A DNA stretch of 50,081 nt from an uncultured Oscillospiraceae bacterium (GCA_946546815.1 CAMNOL010000005.1:1-50081), one strand, 5' to 3'; shown: positions 37,579 to 46,906, counted from the first letter of the stretch. Numbers and translations: made by a program. Notes: generated by a model not told the origin, from the letters alone.

Positions 37579-39207
37579 ATGGACCAGATCACGAAAATGA
37601 ACCCATTGATGCTGAGCTGTCCCAGCTGCGGGGCGCCGGCAGAATATGACATCAAGGCCGGGAGCTGCCGCTGCAGGTACTGCGGCGCCCTGTCTCAGCC
37701 GGAGGAGCAGATCTCCCTGGTAGAGAAATGGCGCAGCGTACAGCAGGGCAGGCTCAGGCAGGAGATTCACCAGGTCCAGGGGGCGATGTTTTCCTGCCGC
37801 AACTGCGGAGCGGAAATCGCAGTGATGGAGGGCGAAGCCACCGGCAGCTGCGCCTTCTGCGGCGGAGCGCTGGTCCGGCGGGAGTTTACCAACAGCGATG
37901 CCTTTCCGGAGCTGATCATTCCCTTCCGGCTGACGCTGGAGGAGGCAAAAGAGACGCTGACCCATTGGGCCAAAAAGCAGAGCGGAAAGAAACGAGAGAA
38001 AGTCCTCAAGAATCTTCCGCATCTGACAGGGTATTACCTGCCCTATCAGTTTGTGCGGGGCACCCTGGACTGCGAGGTCTCCCGAGACCGGAGCGCAAAG
38101 CGGTTTTACTGCTCCGGCTACGTGGACAGGGTGGCGATCAACACCTCCAAACAGCTCAGCAACATCGTGCTGGACGCCATTGAGCCCTTTGACTGGAGCG
38201 AAAGCAAGCCCTTTTCCTTCGGGTATATCGCCGGGCACCGGGTGAAAATGCGGGACATCACCGATGCCCAGCTTGTGACCCGGGTAAAGACGGAGGTGGA
38301 GCGGGATTACCTGCCCATTGTGGAAAAAACCATGGAGACAAAGGGCGTCGAGCTGTATATGAGAAACAGCGCCCTTGTCCAGATGCCGCTGCTGCTGCCG
38401 GTTTACATCCTCCAACAGAAACAGATGCAGATCGCTGTCAACGGCCAGACCGGAGCGGTAGCAGCCTCTTTCAACGAACAGCAGGACTCCAACCGGTTTT
38501 GGTTTATAGAGCCCCTGCTCACCACGCTGGTACTCGCCGCAGTGACACAGTTCTTCGGAAAGAGCCTCGAGCTGACCGGCATGACCGCCCTTGCGGTGGC
38601 CCTTGTCTCCTTCATTGCCTTCGGTCAGGACAAACAGACTCATTTCCGGGATCGAATTCTGGGGCGCAAGGGCAGTAAAACCAAGGACAAAGGTCTGCCC
38701 GAAGTGGTTCCCGTCTTCCGGGAACAGATCAAGGGGGAATGGCAGCCGGTGAAGGTCAGCTTTTTCCCGCTGTTCCGGGTGATCCGGGGGGTGATCCTGC
38801 TGCTGCTGCTCAACCTGTCGCCGCTGCTGCTGGCGATGCTGATGAGCTTCGGCGGGAACCCGGACGGCACCCCCATTCCGCTCCATTACAGCTATCTGTC
38901 CATCTGGCTGGTGCTCTCCATTCCGTTGACCTTTATCATCTGGATCGCCTATGTCAGACGAGACATTTACGATCATCCTGTTTACCATCTGATCCTGCCC
39001 AACGGCAAGCTGAAACGTGTCACGCCTGATTCTATGAAGGGGTCCTGGAAAAAGGCTGCGGCAGAGATCAAAGGATTTCTCAGTGATCTGCTCCCCACGT
39101 CAATTGGGATGATGTTCAGCGGCGAGGGACTTCTGTTCTTCTTTCTTCTGGTCGTCCTCCCCGTGGTGATGTTTGTCATGTCCATTGTGCTGATGCTGGG
39201 CGGTTAA
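37579..39207 (+). CDS. Double zinc-ribbon polytopic membrane protein, uncharacterised
   Basis: CPSCGAPAEYDIKAGSCRCRYCG and CRNCGAEIAVMEGEATGSCAFCGG, a soluble middle region, then several hydrophobic segments. SD GGGAGGTG. Confidence 0.82.
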   Translation: MDQITKMNPLMLSCPSCGAPAEYDIKAGSCRCRYCGALSQPEEQISLVEKWRSVQQGRLRQEIHQVQGAMFSCRNCGAEIAVMEGEATGSCAFCGGALVRREFTNSDAFPELIIPFRLTLEEAKETLTHWAKKQSGKKREKVLKNLPHLTGYYLPYQFVRGTLDCEVSRDRSAKRFYCSGYVDRVAINTSKQLSNIVLDAIEPFDWSESKPFSFGYIAGHRVKMRDITDAQLVTRVKTEVERDYLPIVEKTMETKGVELYMRNSALVQMPLLLPVYILQQKQMQIAVNGQTGAVAASFNEQQDSNRFWFIEPLLTTLVLAAVTQFFGKSLELTGMTALAVALVSFIAFGQDKQTHFRDRILGRKGSKTKDKGLPEVVPVFREQIKGEWQPVKVSFFPLFRVIRGVILLLLLNLSPLLLAMLMSFGGNPDGTPIPLHYSYLSIWLVLSIPLTFIIWIAYVRRDIYDHPVYHLILPNGKLKRVTPDSMKGSWKKAAAEIKGFLSDLLPTSIGMMFSGEGLLFFFLLVVLPVVMFVMSIVLMLGG

Positions 39208-39254
39208 ATCCCGCCCCAGTGAATCACCCCAACGTTTCAAAGGAGATGAGTACC

Positions 39255-40124
39255 ATGAAAAAACTACTGAAACGGCTTGTTCCCATGATCCTCTGTCTGT
39301 CCATGCTGCTGGGCAGCATGAGCCTCCACGCCGGCGCCACAGACGTGGTCTCCGGCAAATGCGGAAAAAATGTCAAGTGGTCCGTCAACAACAAGACGGA
39401 AACCCTGACCATCAGCGGCAAGGGCGCCATGTCCAATTATCCGGAGGGAGAATACCCCTGGGAGGACGAAAACCTTGAATGTTATTTTACAAAGGTCGTG
39501 GTCAAGAAGGGCGTCACCTCCATCGGTTCTGACGCGTTCTTCGGCGCGGAGCTGAAACAGCTTTCTCTGCCCTCCTCCCTGACCAAAATCGGTGCCCGGG
39601 CCTTTGCCTATGTGGAGGGTATGAGCAGCATTACCGTTCCGAAACGTGTGAAGTCCATTGGAACCGGCGCTTTTTGGGGCGCAAAGATTAGGAAGTTCAA
39701 GGTGGCAAAAGGCTCCAAGTATTTCTCCGTCAAGAGCGGCGTGCTCTACAACCGGAAAAAGACTGCGCTGATCTGCTATCCAGCAAGGAAGAAAGGGGCT
39801 TCCTACACCATTCCGTCCTCCGTCAAAACCATCAAAGCCTTTGCCTTTGCCGGCGATGAAGGACTGGCCGGAGCCAATCCGTACCTGTCAAAGCTGGTCG
39901 TTCCCGCCAAGGTGCGCAAAATCGAAAGCTATGCCTTTTACTGTTCCAACATCACCACCTTCCAGTTCAAGGGCAAGGCGCCCAAATTCGGCTCCCATGT
40001 GTTTGACTTTGTCGACGCCACCGTCCGCTATCCGAAAAAGTACAAGTCCAGCTGGAAGAGCGTGCGGAAAAAGTTCCCCAACTCCGAGGAGAATGACATC
40101 TATTTGACATTTAAGGCCGTATAA
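39255..40124 (+). CDS. Secreted BspA-type leucine-rich repeat (LRR_5) protein
   Basis: Signal peptide MKKLLKRLVPMILCLSMLLGSMSLHAGA; VTSIGSDAFFGAELKQLSLPSSLTKIGARAFAYVEGMSSITVPKRVKSIGTGAFWGA repeats; SD AGGAG. Confidence 0.88.
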   Translation: MKKLLKRLVPMILCLSMLLGSMSLHAGATDVVSGKCGKNVKWSVNNKTETLTISGKGAMSNYPEGEYPWEDENLECYFTKVVVKKGVTSIGSDAFFGAELKQLSLPSSLTKIGARAFAYVEGMSSITVPKRVKSIGTGAFWGAKIRKFKVAKGSKYFSVKSGVLYNRKKTALICYPARKKGASYTIPSSVKTIKAFAFAGDEGLAGANPYLSKLVVPAKVRKIESYAFYCSNITTFQFKGKAPKFGSHVFDFVDATVRYPKKYKSSWKSVRKKFPNSEENDIYLTFKAV

Positions 40125-40192
40125 GCTGAAAACCGCCCAGCCGGCGGGGTTGTGAACGCCCCCGGCGGAAGGGATCAAATCGCCAAACTGTT

Positions 40193-40222
40193 GAGAGGGT
40201 CTGGAAACAGGCCCTCTCTTTT
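40193..40222 (+). terminator. Intrinsic terminator with GAAA tetraloop
   Basis: GAGAGGGTCTG-GAAA-CAGGCCCTCTC followed by TTTTC. Confidence 0.85.
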
Positions 40223-40298
40223 CACGGCGGCATCCTCCCCTCAGCCGGTTACAGGGATTTTCGGTGGGAGGAAAACTGCGAATGGCATCCATCTCTGC

Positions 40299-40330
40299 CG
40301 TTGAGCATTTCCGGGAAACGTGCTATACTG
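40299..40330 (+). promoter_or_regulatory. Probable promoter for the sORF/MATE transcription unit
   Basis: TTGAGC - 17 nt - TATACT ahead of the 28-aa sORF. Confidence 0.55.
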
Positions 40331-40366
40331 AGGAATACATTCAAACAAACTGGAGGGGAACTCCCC

Positions 40367-40453
40367 ATGCGCAACGCACATGGGATGCATCTGATGGCCT
40401 GGATGATGATCGTGCTGGTCGGCATTCCGGTTCCCGCCCAAATAACCATATAA
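40367..40453 (+). CDS. 28-aa hydrophobic small ORF upstream of MATE gene
   Basis: MRNAHGMHLMAWMMIVLVGIPVPAQITI* with strong SD TGGAGGGG 8 nt before ATG; not in the ORF track. Confidence 0.5.
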   Translation: MRNAHGMHLMAWMMIVLVGIPVPAQITI

Positions 40454-40546
40454 AGCGAGGTTCTTTGTGAAAGAGAAATGGAATACCACGCTGCGCGGTG
40501 ACGCAGCAGATCGGACAGGGCGGAACGGCTCCGCCTGTGATGACAG

Positions 40547-41950
40547 ATGAAGCAGGATAGACTGGAGCAGCTGCGCCGGGGCGCCCCCCTTTCCCGGCTG
40601 CAGCTGCTGATTCTCACCGTACGGCTGAGCATCCCGGCGATCCTGGCCCAGATTTCCACGGTGATCATGCAGTACATCGACGCCTCCATGCTGGGGCATC
40701 TCGGCTCCCAGCAGGCTGCCTCCATCGGACTCGTGGCGTCCAGCACCTGGCTGCTGGGCAGCCTGTGCGGGGCGGTCTGTGTGGGCTTTACGGTTCAGAT
40801 CGCCCACGCCATCGGCGCGGGGGCGGACGCACAGGCCCGGGGACTGGTGCGGCAGGGATTGTGCGTAGGTCTGCTGTTCAGCAGTGGGCTGCTGCTGGCC
40901 GGGGCAGGGGTGCACGGGGCGCTCCCCCATTGGCTGGGCGGGGAGGCCGCCATCTGCCGGGATGCGTCCCGTTATTTTCTGATCTATGCCCTGTCCCTGC
41001 CCGCCATTCAGATGAACCAGATGTCCGCCGGAATGCTTCAATGCAGCGGAAACATGAAGCTGCCCAGTATCCTGCAAGCAATGATGTGCCTGCTAGACGT
41101 GGTGTTCAACGGCGTGCTGATTTTTCCCGCCTGGGAGCTGTCCATTGGGGGCGTGGTGATTCCCGTCCCGGGTGCCAACCTGGGGGTTGCCGGTGCGGCG
41201 CTGGGCACCGCCCTGGCAGAGGTGGTCACAGCAGCGGCGCTGCTGGGGTATCTGCTGCTTCGCTCCCCTGCTCTGCACCTGCGCGCATCCGAACGCCTGC
41301 GCTTTGATCCGGCGCAGCTGAAAAAGGCCTTTCACATGGCGCTGCCGGTGGGCTTTGAACAGCTGGTGATGTGCGGCGCCTATGTGGCGGCGACGCGAAT
41401 CGTCTCGCCGCTGGGCATGATCGCCATCGCCTCCAACTCCTTTGCGGTGACCACAGAGAGCCTTTGCTATATGCCGGGCTACGGCATCGGCTCCGCCGCC
41501 ACCACGCTGATCGGACAGAGCATCGGCGCCCGGAGACAGGATGTGACCAAAACCCTCGCCTGGCTCACCACGCTGCTGGGCATGGGAATCATGACGGTCA
41601 CCGGCGTGTTGATGTACCTGCTGGCCCCCCAGATGATCGGCATTGTCTCCCCTGACCCGGCCATTCAGCAGCTGGGCGGAGCGGTGCTGCGGATTGAGGC
41701 CTTTGCCGAGCCCCTATATGCGGCGTCCATCGTCGCCTCCGGCGCCCTGCGGGGAGCGGGAGACACGCTGGTTCCCAGCTGCATGAACTTCTTTAGTATG
41801 TGGTGTGTCCGGCTGCCCCTGTCCGCCTTCCTTGCCCCCAGGTTCGGACTGCGGGGCGTGTGGTTCGCCATGTGTCTGGAGCTGTGCGTCCGGGGCACCC
41901 TGTTTCTCATCCGCCTGAGCAGAACCCCCTGGGAGAAGGCCGGTGTATAA
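40547..41950 (+). CDS. MATE family efflux transporter
   Basis: LQLLILTVRLSIPAILAQISTVIMQYIDASMLGHLGSQQAASIGLVAS, about 12 hydrophobic segments. Confidence 0.92.
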   Translation: MKQDRLEQLRRGAPLSRLQLLILTVRLSIPAILAQISTVIMQYIDASMLGHLGSQQAASIGLVASSTWLLGSLCGAVCVGFTVQIAHAIGAGADAQARGLVRQGLCVGLLFSSGLLLAGAGVHGALPHWLGGEAAICRDASRYFLIYALSLPAIQMNQMSAGMLQCSGNMKLPSILQAMMCLLDVVFNGVLIFPAWELSIGGVVIPVPGANLGVAGAALGTALAEVVTAAALLGYLLLRSPALHLRASERLRFDPAQLKKAFHMALPVGFEQLVMCGAYVAATRIVSPLGMIAIASNSFAVTTESLCYMPGYGIGSAATTLIGQSIGARRQDVTKTLAWLTTLLGMGIMTVTGVLMYLLAPQMIGIVSPDPAIQQLGGAVLRIEAFAEPLYAASIVASGALRGAGDTLVPSCMNFFSMWCVRLPLSAFLAPRFGLRGVWFAMCLELCVRGTLFLIRLSRTPWEKAGV

Positions 41951-41980
41951 GTATCCTGGGCAAGATACTTGCTATTTTTA
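41949..41980 (+). terminator. Weak terminator-like hairpin at the end of the MATE gene
   Basis: AAGTATC-ctgggcaa-GATACTT then GCTATTTTTA. Confidence 0.4.
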
Positions 41981-41996
41981 CCGCAGCCGATATAAT
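41969..41996 (+). promoter_or_regulatory. Probable promoter of the TMEM175-family gene
   Basis: TTGCTA - 16 nt - TATAAT. Confidence 0.55.
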
Positions 41997-42004
41997 AAAA
42001 GCAG

Positions 42005-42081
42005 CAGTTACTGTTCCCGGTGGGGACACCGCCGGAGGGGCCGGGAGAAATCAGGCTGATTTCCCCAAGCAACTGTTTTTT
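42005..42081 (+). promoter_or_regulatory. Structured leader / riboswitch-like attenuator upstream of TMEM175-family gene
   Basis: CAGTT (42005-42009)/AACTG (42071-42075) closing helix, TCCCGG/CCGGGA and AAATCA-GGC-TGATTT inner helices, U6 run at 42076-42081, plus competing CGGTG-GGGA-CACCG hairpin. Confidence 0.45.
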
Positions 42082-42114
42082 CAAAATCATCTACGCAGTA
42101 TTGGAGTTTTTTAC

Positions 42115-42714
42115 ATGGATAAAGGACGTTTAGAGGCTTTCAGCGATGGCGTGATGGCCATTATCATTACAATCACCGTGCTTCTGTTTGATTTGCCGGA
42201 CGGGGACAGCCTGGAGTCACTGAAACAGCTGCTTCCTCTGGCCCGGGTCTACCTGGTCAGCTTTATCATGATCGGTGTTCACTGGGTGAACCATCACCAT
42301 CTGCTGCAGGTTGCAAGCCATGTCAACGGTAAAATTCTGTGGGCAAATCTGCTGTACCTGTTTGCTCTCTCCTTTTTCCCTCTCGCCACGGGTTGGGTGG
42401 GCAAAACCCGCTTCGCCGGCGTGCCCACCACGGTGTATGTGCTCATCAACCTGGCCGAGGCGGGCAGCTACGTTCTGCTGCAGCAGGCCATCGTCCATTC
42501 CAAGGACTGCGTGAACCTGAAGCGGGTGGTCAATGAGAGCAACAAGGAGCTGTACACCTTTGTCATGGAGTTCGCCGCCCTGATCTGCTCTTTCCTGCCT
42601 GCAGTGCGCTGGGCGTCCTACCTGCTTTTGATTGCCGGAACCGCACCGTGGATCATCCCGGACCTTCGAATGAGCAGCGTTTATTACGATTCTTTCGACA
42701 CCACAGAGGATTGA
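42115..42714 (+). CDS. TMEM175-family (DUF1211) potassium channel-like membrane protein
   Basis: MDKGRLEAFSDGVMAIIITITVLLFDLP (FSDGVxAI signature); WVNHHHLL; start ATG at 42115, not the 41800 ORF-track start. Confidence 0.9.
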   Translation: MDKGRLEAFSDGVMAIIITITVLLFDLPDGDSLESLKQLLPLARVYLVSFIMIGVHWVNHHHLLQVASHVNGKILWANLLYLFALSFFPLATGWVGKTRFAGVPTTVYVLINLAEAGSYVLLQQAIVHSKDCVNLKRVVNESNKELYTFVMEFAALICSFLPAVRWASYLLLIAGTAPWIIPDLRMSSVYYDSFDTTED

Positions 42715-42810
42715 AGCCCCCCGGACCATCCGATCCAATCAAAAGATGACAAAAAGCTCTGATTATGATGCCGCGGCATTCCGCCGGCACACCCCTGAGG
42801 AGGAGAAAGA

Positions 42811-44388
42811 ATGAAGCATACCAGCCGTCGAATTGTCTCTTTCCTGCTGGCGCTCTCCATGGCGGCGTCCCTGTTCGCCTGGGGAAACCGCGCAAACTCC
42901 AGCTATGAGGCAAGCCCTCTTTCCCTGGGATTGGCCTCCTCTGCCGGCAGTTCCGCTGTCACAGAACCCGAAGGGGAAAACGCCCTGGAAGCGTATGCCC
43001 GTCAGCAGTCGTACCTGTACGGCAAAGACTACACAGGCTCTGTCTTGTTCGACAGGGAAACTGAATCCATGCTGTACGACGCCTCTGCGGTTCCCGTCCA
43101 GTCTGTCGGATACGCCATTCAGGACTATGACGGGGACGGGCAGCCGGAGCTGCTGGTGGTGGGACTGAACGAGGACTACACCTTCCGGCTGGAGCTGTAT
43201 GAATACGAGGGAGGCCAGGTGAAGCTTGCGGACACACTGGACCTGCACAGCGAAAAGGCGGGCCTGCCCAATGTCATCGCCTCTTCCGAAAGCAACTATG
43301 CCGCCGTTGCGGATGTTTACAGCTACGAAGCGGACGGTCTCCAAATCGGCATTGAGATCTCGCAGATTGCCAACCTGTTTGCCGACGGCGTCCAGATCGA
43401 ATTTCTCTCCGTCTCCTATGAGGAGGGAGTGCTTGCGCTGAACGCCCACGCAGTGGCCGCCGGCTCCGACGGCATATACAACAGCGTCTATATGGATCAG
43501 CTGGCGGAGCTGGGGATTTATCCTCCCTGGGAGGCTCTGTTTGCCCAGCAAACCTATGTGCGGGAGTATGTTCAGGATTATCAGGAGATCGCCCGGGTCA
43601 GCACCACCTACACCGTGGACACTGACGCCGCCAACGCCTGGCTGGAGCGCCGGGCGGAGCCGCTGCAGTGCTCAAGGATCCACTTTGACGATGCAGAGCA
43701 GCTGGCAGCCAACACCGCCGCTGTACAGGCCGCCAGCCACACCGCCCCGGAGCACTCCGCGCTGCTGCAGAAATACATCTCCGCGCTGAATCGTTTTGTC
43801 TATGATGAGGTCTGGCCCGACGGCAAGCCGGTGACCTATGACCCGGCGTTCAACGATATGTCCAAAAATCAGTACGCCATTTTTGATGTGGATCAGGACG
43901 GCAGGCCCGAGCTGCTGATCCGTTTCAGCGAGACCTTTACCGCAGCCATGTGCGAGGCAGTGCTGGAGTATGACCAGGCCGTAGGCTCCTTCCGCTGGGA
44001 ACTGCGTGAATCCCCCGGCTGCATCTATTACAGCAACGGGATTGTGAAGGGTCTGGCCGCCCACAACCACACCTCCTCCGAGTTCTGGCCCTTCAGTCTC
44101 TATGGATACAACAGCAACACCGACAGCTACGACCTGAAGGGCAGCGTCTACGCCCGGGACAAGGACTACGCCCCGGAGGAATTCCCCGAAAAAACAGATC
44201 TGGACGGAAACGGCAGGGTGTATTACCTGGATGGAGACACCCCGGTGGATGACAAGGACTATGAGGACTGGCTCCGCTCCGTTGCAGGAGACGCAAAAGA
44301 GGTGGAGATTCCCTGGAAAGGGATGCTTGACAAGGCAGGCTTTGACGTTATTCTGGAATCGGCAGAGCCAGCGAACACCACCTTCTGA
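42811..44388 (+). CDS. Secreted protein with EF-hand/VCBS-like DxDxDG motifs, uncharacterised
   Basis: Signal-like N-terminus; YAIQDYDGDGQPELLVVG, YAIFDVDQDGRPELLIRF, TDLDGNGRVYYLDGD. Confidence 0.75.
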   Translation: MKHTSRRIVSFLLALSMAASLFAWGNRANSSYEASPLSLGLASSAGSSAVTEPEGENALEAYARQQSYLYGKDYTGSVLFDRETESMLYDASAVPVQSVGYAIQDYDGDGQPELLVVGLNEDYTFRLELYEYEGGQVKLADTLDLHSEKAGLPNVIASSESNYAAVADVYSYEADGLQIGIEISQIANLFADGVQIEFLSVSYEEGVLALNAHAVAAGSDGIYNSVYMDQLAELGIYPPWEALFAQQTYVREYVQDYQEIARVSTTYTVDTDAANAWLERRAEPLQCSRIHFDDAEQLAANTAAVQAASHTAPEHSALLQKYISALNRFVYDEVWPDGKPVTYDPAFNDMSKNQYAIFDVDQDGRPELLIRFSETFTAAMCEAVLEYDQAVGSFRWELRESPGCIYYSNGIVKGLAAHNHTSSEFWPFSLYGYNSNTDSYDLKGSVYARDKDYAPEEFPEKTDLDGNGRVYYLDGDTPVDDKDYEDWLRSVAGDAKEVEIPWKGMLDKAGFDVILESAEPANTTF

Positions 44389-44466
44389 GAGGCCGTGAGG
44401 TTTGCTCGCTGAACGAGGGGAGCGGTCACAGAGGAACCTCCAGCCCCCCACGATGAGAAAAACCAA

Positions 44467-44496
44467 CCCCGCAGCTTCAACGCTGCGGGGTCTTTT
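44467..44496. terminator. Intrinsic terminator in the convergent intergenic region
   Basis: CCCCGCAGC-ttcaac-GCTGCGGGG then TCTTTT on the plus strand. Confidence 0.8.
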
Positions 44497-44540
44497 GATG
44501 CAGTTGGTTCGTTGTCCTACTCCATGTTCATTGGTCGGCT

Positions 44541-45902
44541 TTACTCCATGGGGATGATGCCGCTGTCCAGCTTGGTTTCCAGAATTTTCAGCACGCTCTG
44601 GTCGATGCGCTCCTCGGTGATGGTACCGTTCTCCACAGCCTGTTGAATCCCCTCAGCGGCAGCTTGCAGGTCCTCCGGCATCAGGATGACATCAATGCCC
44701 GCCTGAACCGCCTTGACGGCGGCCTCATCAGAGGCGTATCTGTCTGTGATGGCGCCCATGGACATGGAATCGGTGATAACCAGCCCGTCAAACCCGATTT
44801 CTTCTCTCAGCAGGTCGATCATCGTGCCGGAAAGGGTGGCGGGCACATCGTCTCCGGTCACCTCCGGAACGGAAAGATGCCCCACCATGACGCACTCCGC
44901 TCCAGCTTCCACTCCGGCGGCAAAGGGCGGAAATTCCACTTCCTTCAGCTGGTCCAGGTTCTTGGTGACCTCCGAATAACCCAGGTGGCTGTCGGTGGAC
45001 GTGTCGCCGTGGCCGGGAAAATGCTTCAGTGTGCACAGCGTTCCGCTGTCCCGGAAGCCCTTCACCGCTGCCGCCACCATTTCGGAGGCGGTTTCCGGGT
45101 CTGAGCTGAAGGAACGCTGTCCGATGACCGGGTTGTCCGGGTTGGAGTTCACATCGGCCACCGGAGCGAAATCCAGGTTGAACCCGTATTGCTTCAGCTC
45201 GGTTCCGATGGTGTGTCCCACCTCATAGGCCCGGTCCGGGTCCGATGTGCTGCCGATCTCTCCCATATCGGGAAATACGGTGGTTCTCATCTCAGGGTTA
45301 TTTCCCAGCCGGGCGACGGTTCCGCCCTCCTCATCCACTGCGATGAACAGCCCCAGCTTGGAATAGGACTGAATACTGTTAATCATCTCGGTGCATTGCT
45401 CCGGCGCGACAAGATTGGGCTCGAAATAGACGATGCCGCCCACCGGATGGGTCTCGATGGCCTCCCGGGTTGTCTCGCCGGACTTGGTCACCGGTGAAAA
45501 GCCGGTCAGCTGCTCCTGGGTGACCAGGAACATCTGATAGATTTTCTCCGTCAGCGTCATGGAGTCAAGGACTTCTTTTGCCCGAGCCTGTGACGCGCTC
45601 TCTCCCGCAGTGACCTCCCTCGGCGCGGAGGTTTCCGGTTGGGACTCCTCCGGTTGGAACTCCTCCGCCTGGGATTCTTCCGGCTCCGGTTCTTCCGGCA
45701 GGGATGACTCCTCTGCAGACAGGTCAGCGATGAATTCCGCCCGCTCTTCCGGTGGTGCGCCCACCTCCGGTGCCGGTTTGTTTCCAATGCCGGCAGCAAT
45801 CCATCCGACGGCGAAGCCTCCTGCCAAAATGACAATCAGGCAGATCCTGAACAGCCAGCTTCCCTTCTTCTGCTTTTGTACTTTTCTTCCTCGTGAACTC
45901 AT
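44541..45902 (-). CDS. nagZ: Beta-N-acetylhexosaminidase-like glycoside hydrolase family 3
   Basis: FIAVDEEGGTVARL, LKHFPGHGDTSTDSHLGYSEV, MVGHLSVPEVTG, ITDSMSMGAI; N-terminal TM and Pro/Glu linker. Confidence 0.88.
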   Translation of the reverse strand: MSSRGRKVQKQKKGSWLFRICLIVILAGGFAVGWIAAGIGNKPAPEVGAPPEERAEFIADLSAEESSLPEEPEPEESQAEEFQPEESQPETSAPREVTAGESASQARAKEVLDSMTLTEKIYQMFLVTQEQLTGFSPVTKSGETTREAIETHPVGGIVYFEPNLVAPEQCTEMINSIQSYSKLGLFIAVDEEGGTVARLGNNPEMRTTVFPDMGEIGSTSDPDRAYEVGHTIGTELKQYGFNLDFAPVADVNSNPDNPVIGQRSFSSDPETASEMVAAAVKGFRDSGTLCTLKHFPGHGDTSTDSHLGYSEVTKNLDQLKEVEFPPFAAGVEAGAECVMVGHLSVPEVTGDDVPATLSGTMIDLLREEIGFDGLVITDSMSMGAITDRYASDEAAVKAVQAGIDVILMPEDLQAAAEGIQQAVENGTITEERIDQSVLKILETKLDSGIIPME

Positions 45903-46126
45903 ATGCGTATCTCCAGTTTATTGAATCAGTTTGCTCTGTTTGTTTCATTGTATCACGGAAACTGACCCCTTCGCAAGACCGGCTTACGAATGAATCACGG
46001 CTCTTTTCCAACGGCTGCAGGGTTTGCAGAGACAGGAAGGAACTATGGACGGCTTTGCCCGACAGGATTGATCCGGCAAAGCCAGGGATGTTGCACGGTC
46101 AGCGGATTCCGCTGTGCCCGGCGGTA

Positions 46127-46906
46127 TCATTCCTTCATGATGCTGTAGATGTGCCGGATGGCTCCCTTCTCCAGCCGGGAGACCTGGGCCTGGGAAATCC
46201 CCACTTCTGCGGAGACCTCCATTTGGGTGCGCCCCTGAAAGAAACGCAGGTCCAGAATCCTCCGTTCCCGCTCGCTGAGCTGCTCCATGGCTTCACTGAG
46301 GGCGATGCGCTCCAGCCACCGTTCATCGGTGTTTTTTTCATCCCGGACCTGATCCATCACGCAGAGGGTGTCCCCGCTGTCGGAGTACACCGGTTCATAC
46401 AACGAGACGGGGTCTGCGATGGCGTCCATGGCCAGCACAACGTCCTCCCGTTTCAGGTTGAGCACCTGGGCGATCTGGTCGGTGGTTGGCTCCTTCTGGT
46501 GCTCACTGACCCACGCCTCTCTGGCCTGGAGCACCCGATATGCGGTGTCCCGCAGGGACCGGCTCACCCGAATGGCGGAGGAGTCCCTCAGGTAGCGGCG
46601 AACCTCACCGGAAATCATGGGCACGCCGTAGGTGCTGAATTTTACGTGAAAGTTCTCACAGTCAAAGTTGTCAATGGCTTTGATCAGGCCAATGCAGCCG
46701 ATTTGGAAGAGGTCATCCATGCTCTCCCCTCTTCCGGCAAACCGCTGAATCACGGACAGCACCAGCCGAAGGTTCCCCTCGATCATCCGCTGACGGGCTT
46801 CCTCGTCCCCTTTTTTGACCCGTTTCAGCAGCTCCTCCATTTCCTCATTTTTCAGCACACTCAGCTGGGATGTGTTCACACCGCACAGTTCAACCTTACC
46901 CCTCAT
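46127..46906 (-). CDS. sigG: RNA polymerase sporulation sigma factor SigG
   Basis: MRGKVELCGVNTSQLSVLKNEEMEELL (SigG-type N-terminus), DLFQIGCIGLIKAIDNFD, FSTYGVPMISGEVRRYLRD, GISQAQVSRLEKGAI; SD AAGGAG. Confidence 0.92.
   Translation of the reverse strand: MRGKVELCGVNTSQLSVLKNEEMEELLKRVKKGDEEARQRMIEGNLRLVLSVIQRFAGRGESMDDLFQIGCIGLIKAIDNFDCENFHVKFSTYGVPMISGEVRRYLRDSSAIRVSRSLRDTAYRVLQAREAWVSEHQKEPTTDQIAQVLNLKREDVVLAMDAIADPVSLYEPVYSDSGDTLCVMDQVRDEKNTDERWLERIALSEAMEQLSERERRILDLRFFQGRTQMEVSAEVGISQAQVSRLEKGAIRHIYSIMKE

Noticed and set aside
37411-38988. 525-aa minus-strand ORF
   Set aside because: Antisense to the double zinc-ribbon protein; no SD or domain; the plus-strand frame has clear Cys motifs and TM segments.
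42015-42046. T-box-like string GGTGGGGACACCGCCGG in the TMEM175 leader
   Set aside because: Only vaguely like AGGGUGGNACCGCG; the leader is too short for T-box stem I/specifier, and the downstream gene is not an amino-acid or tRNA-synthetase gene.
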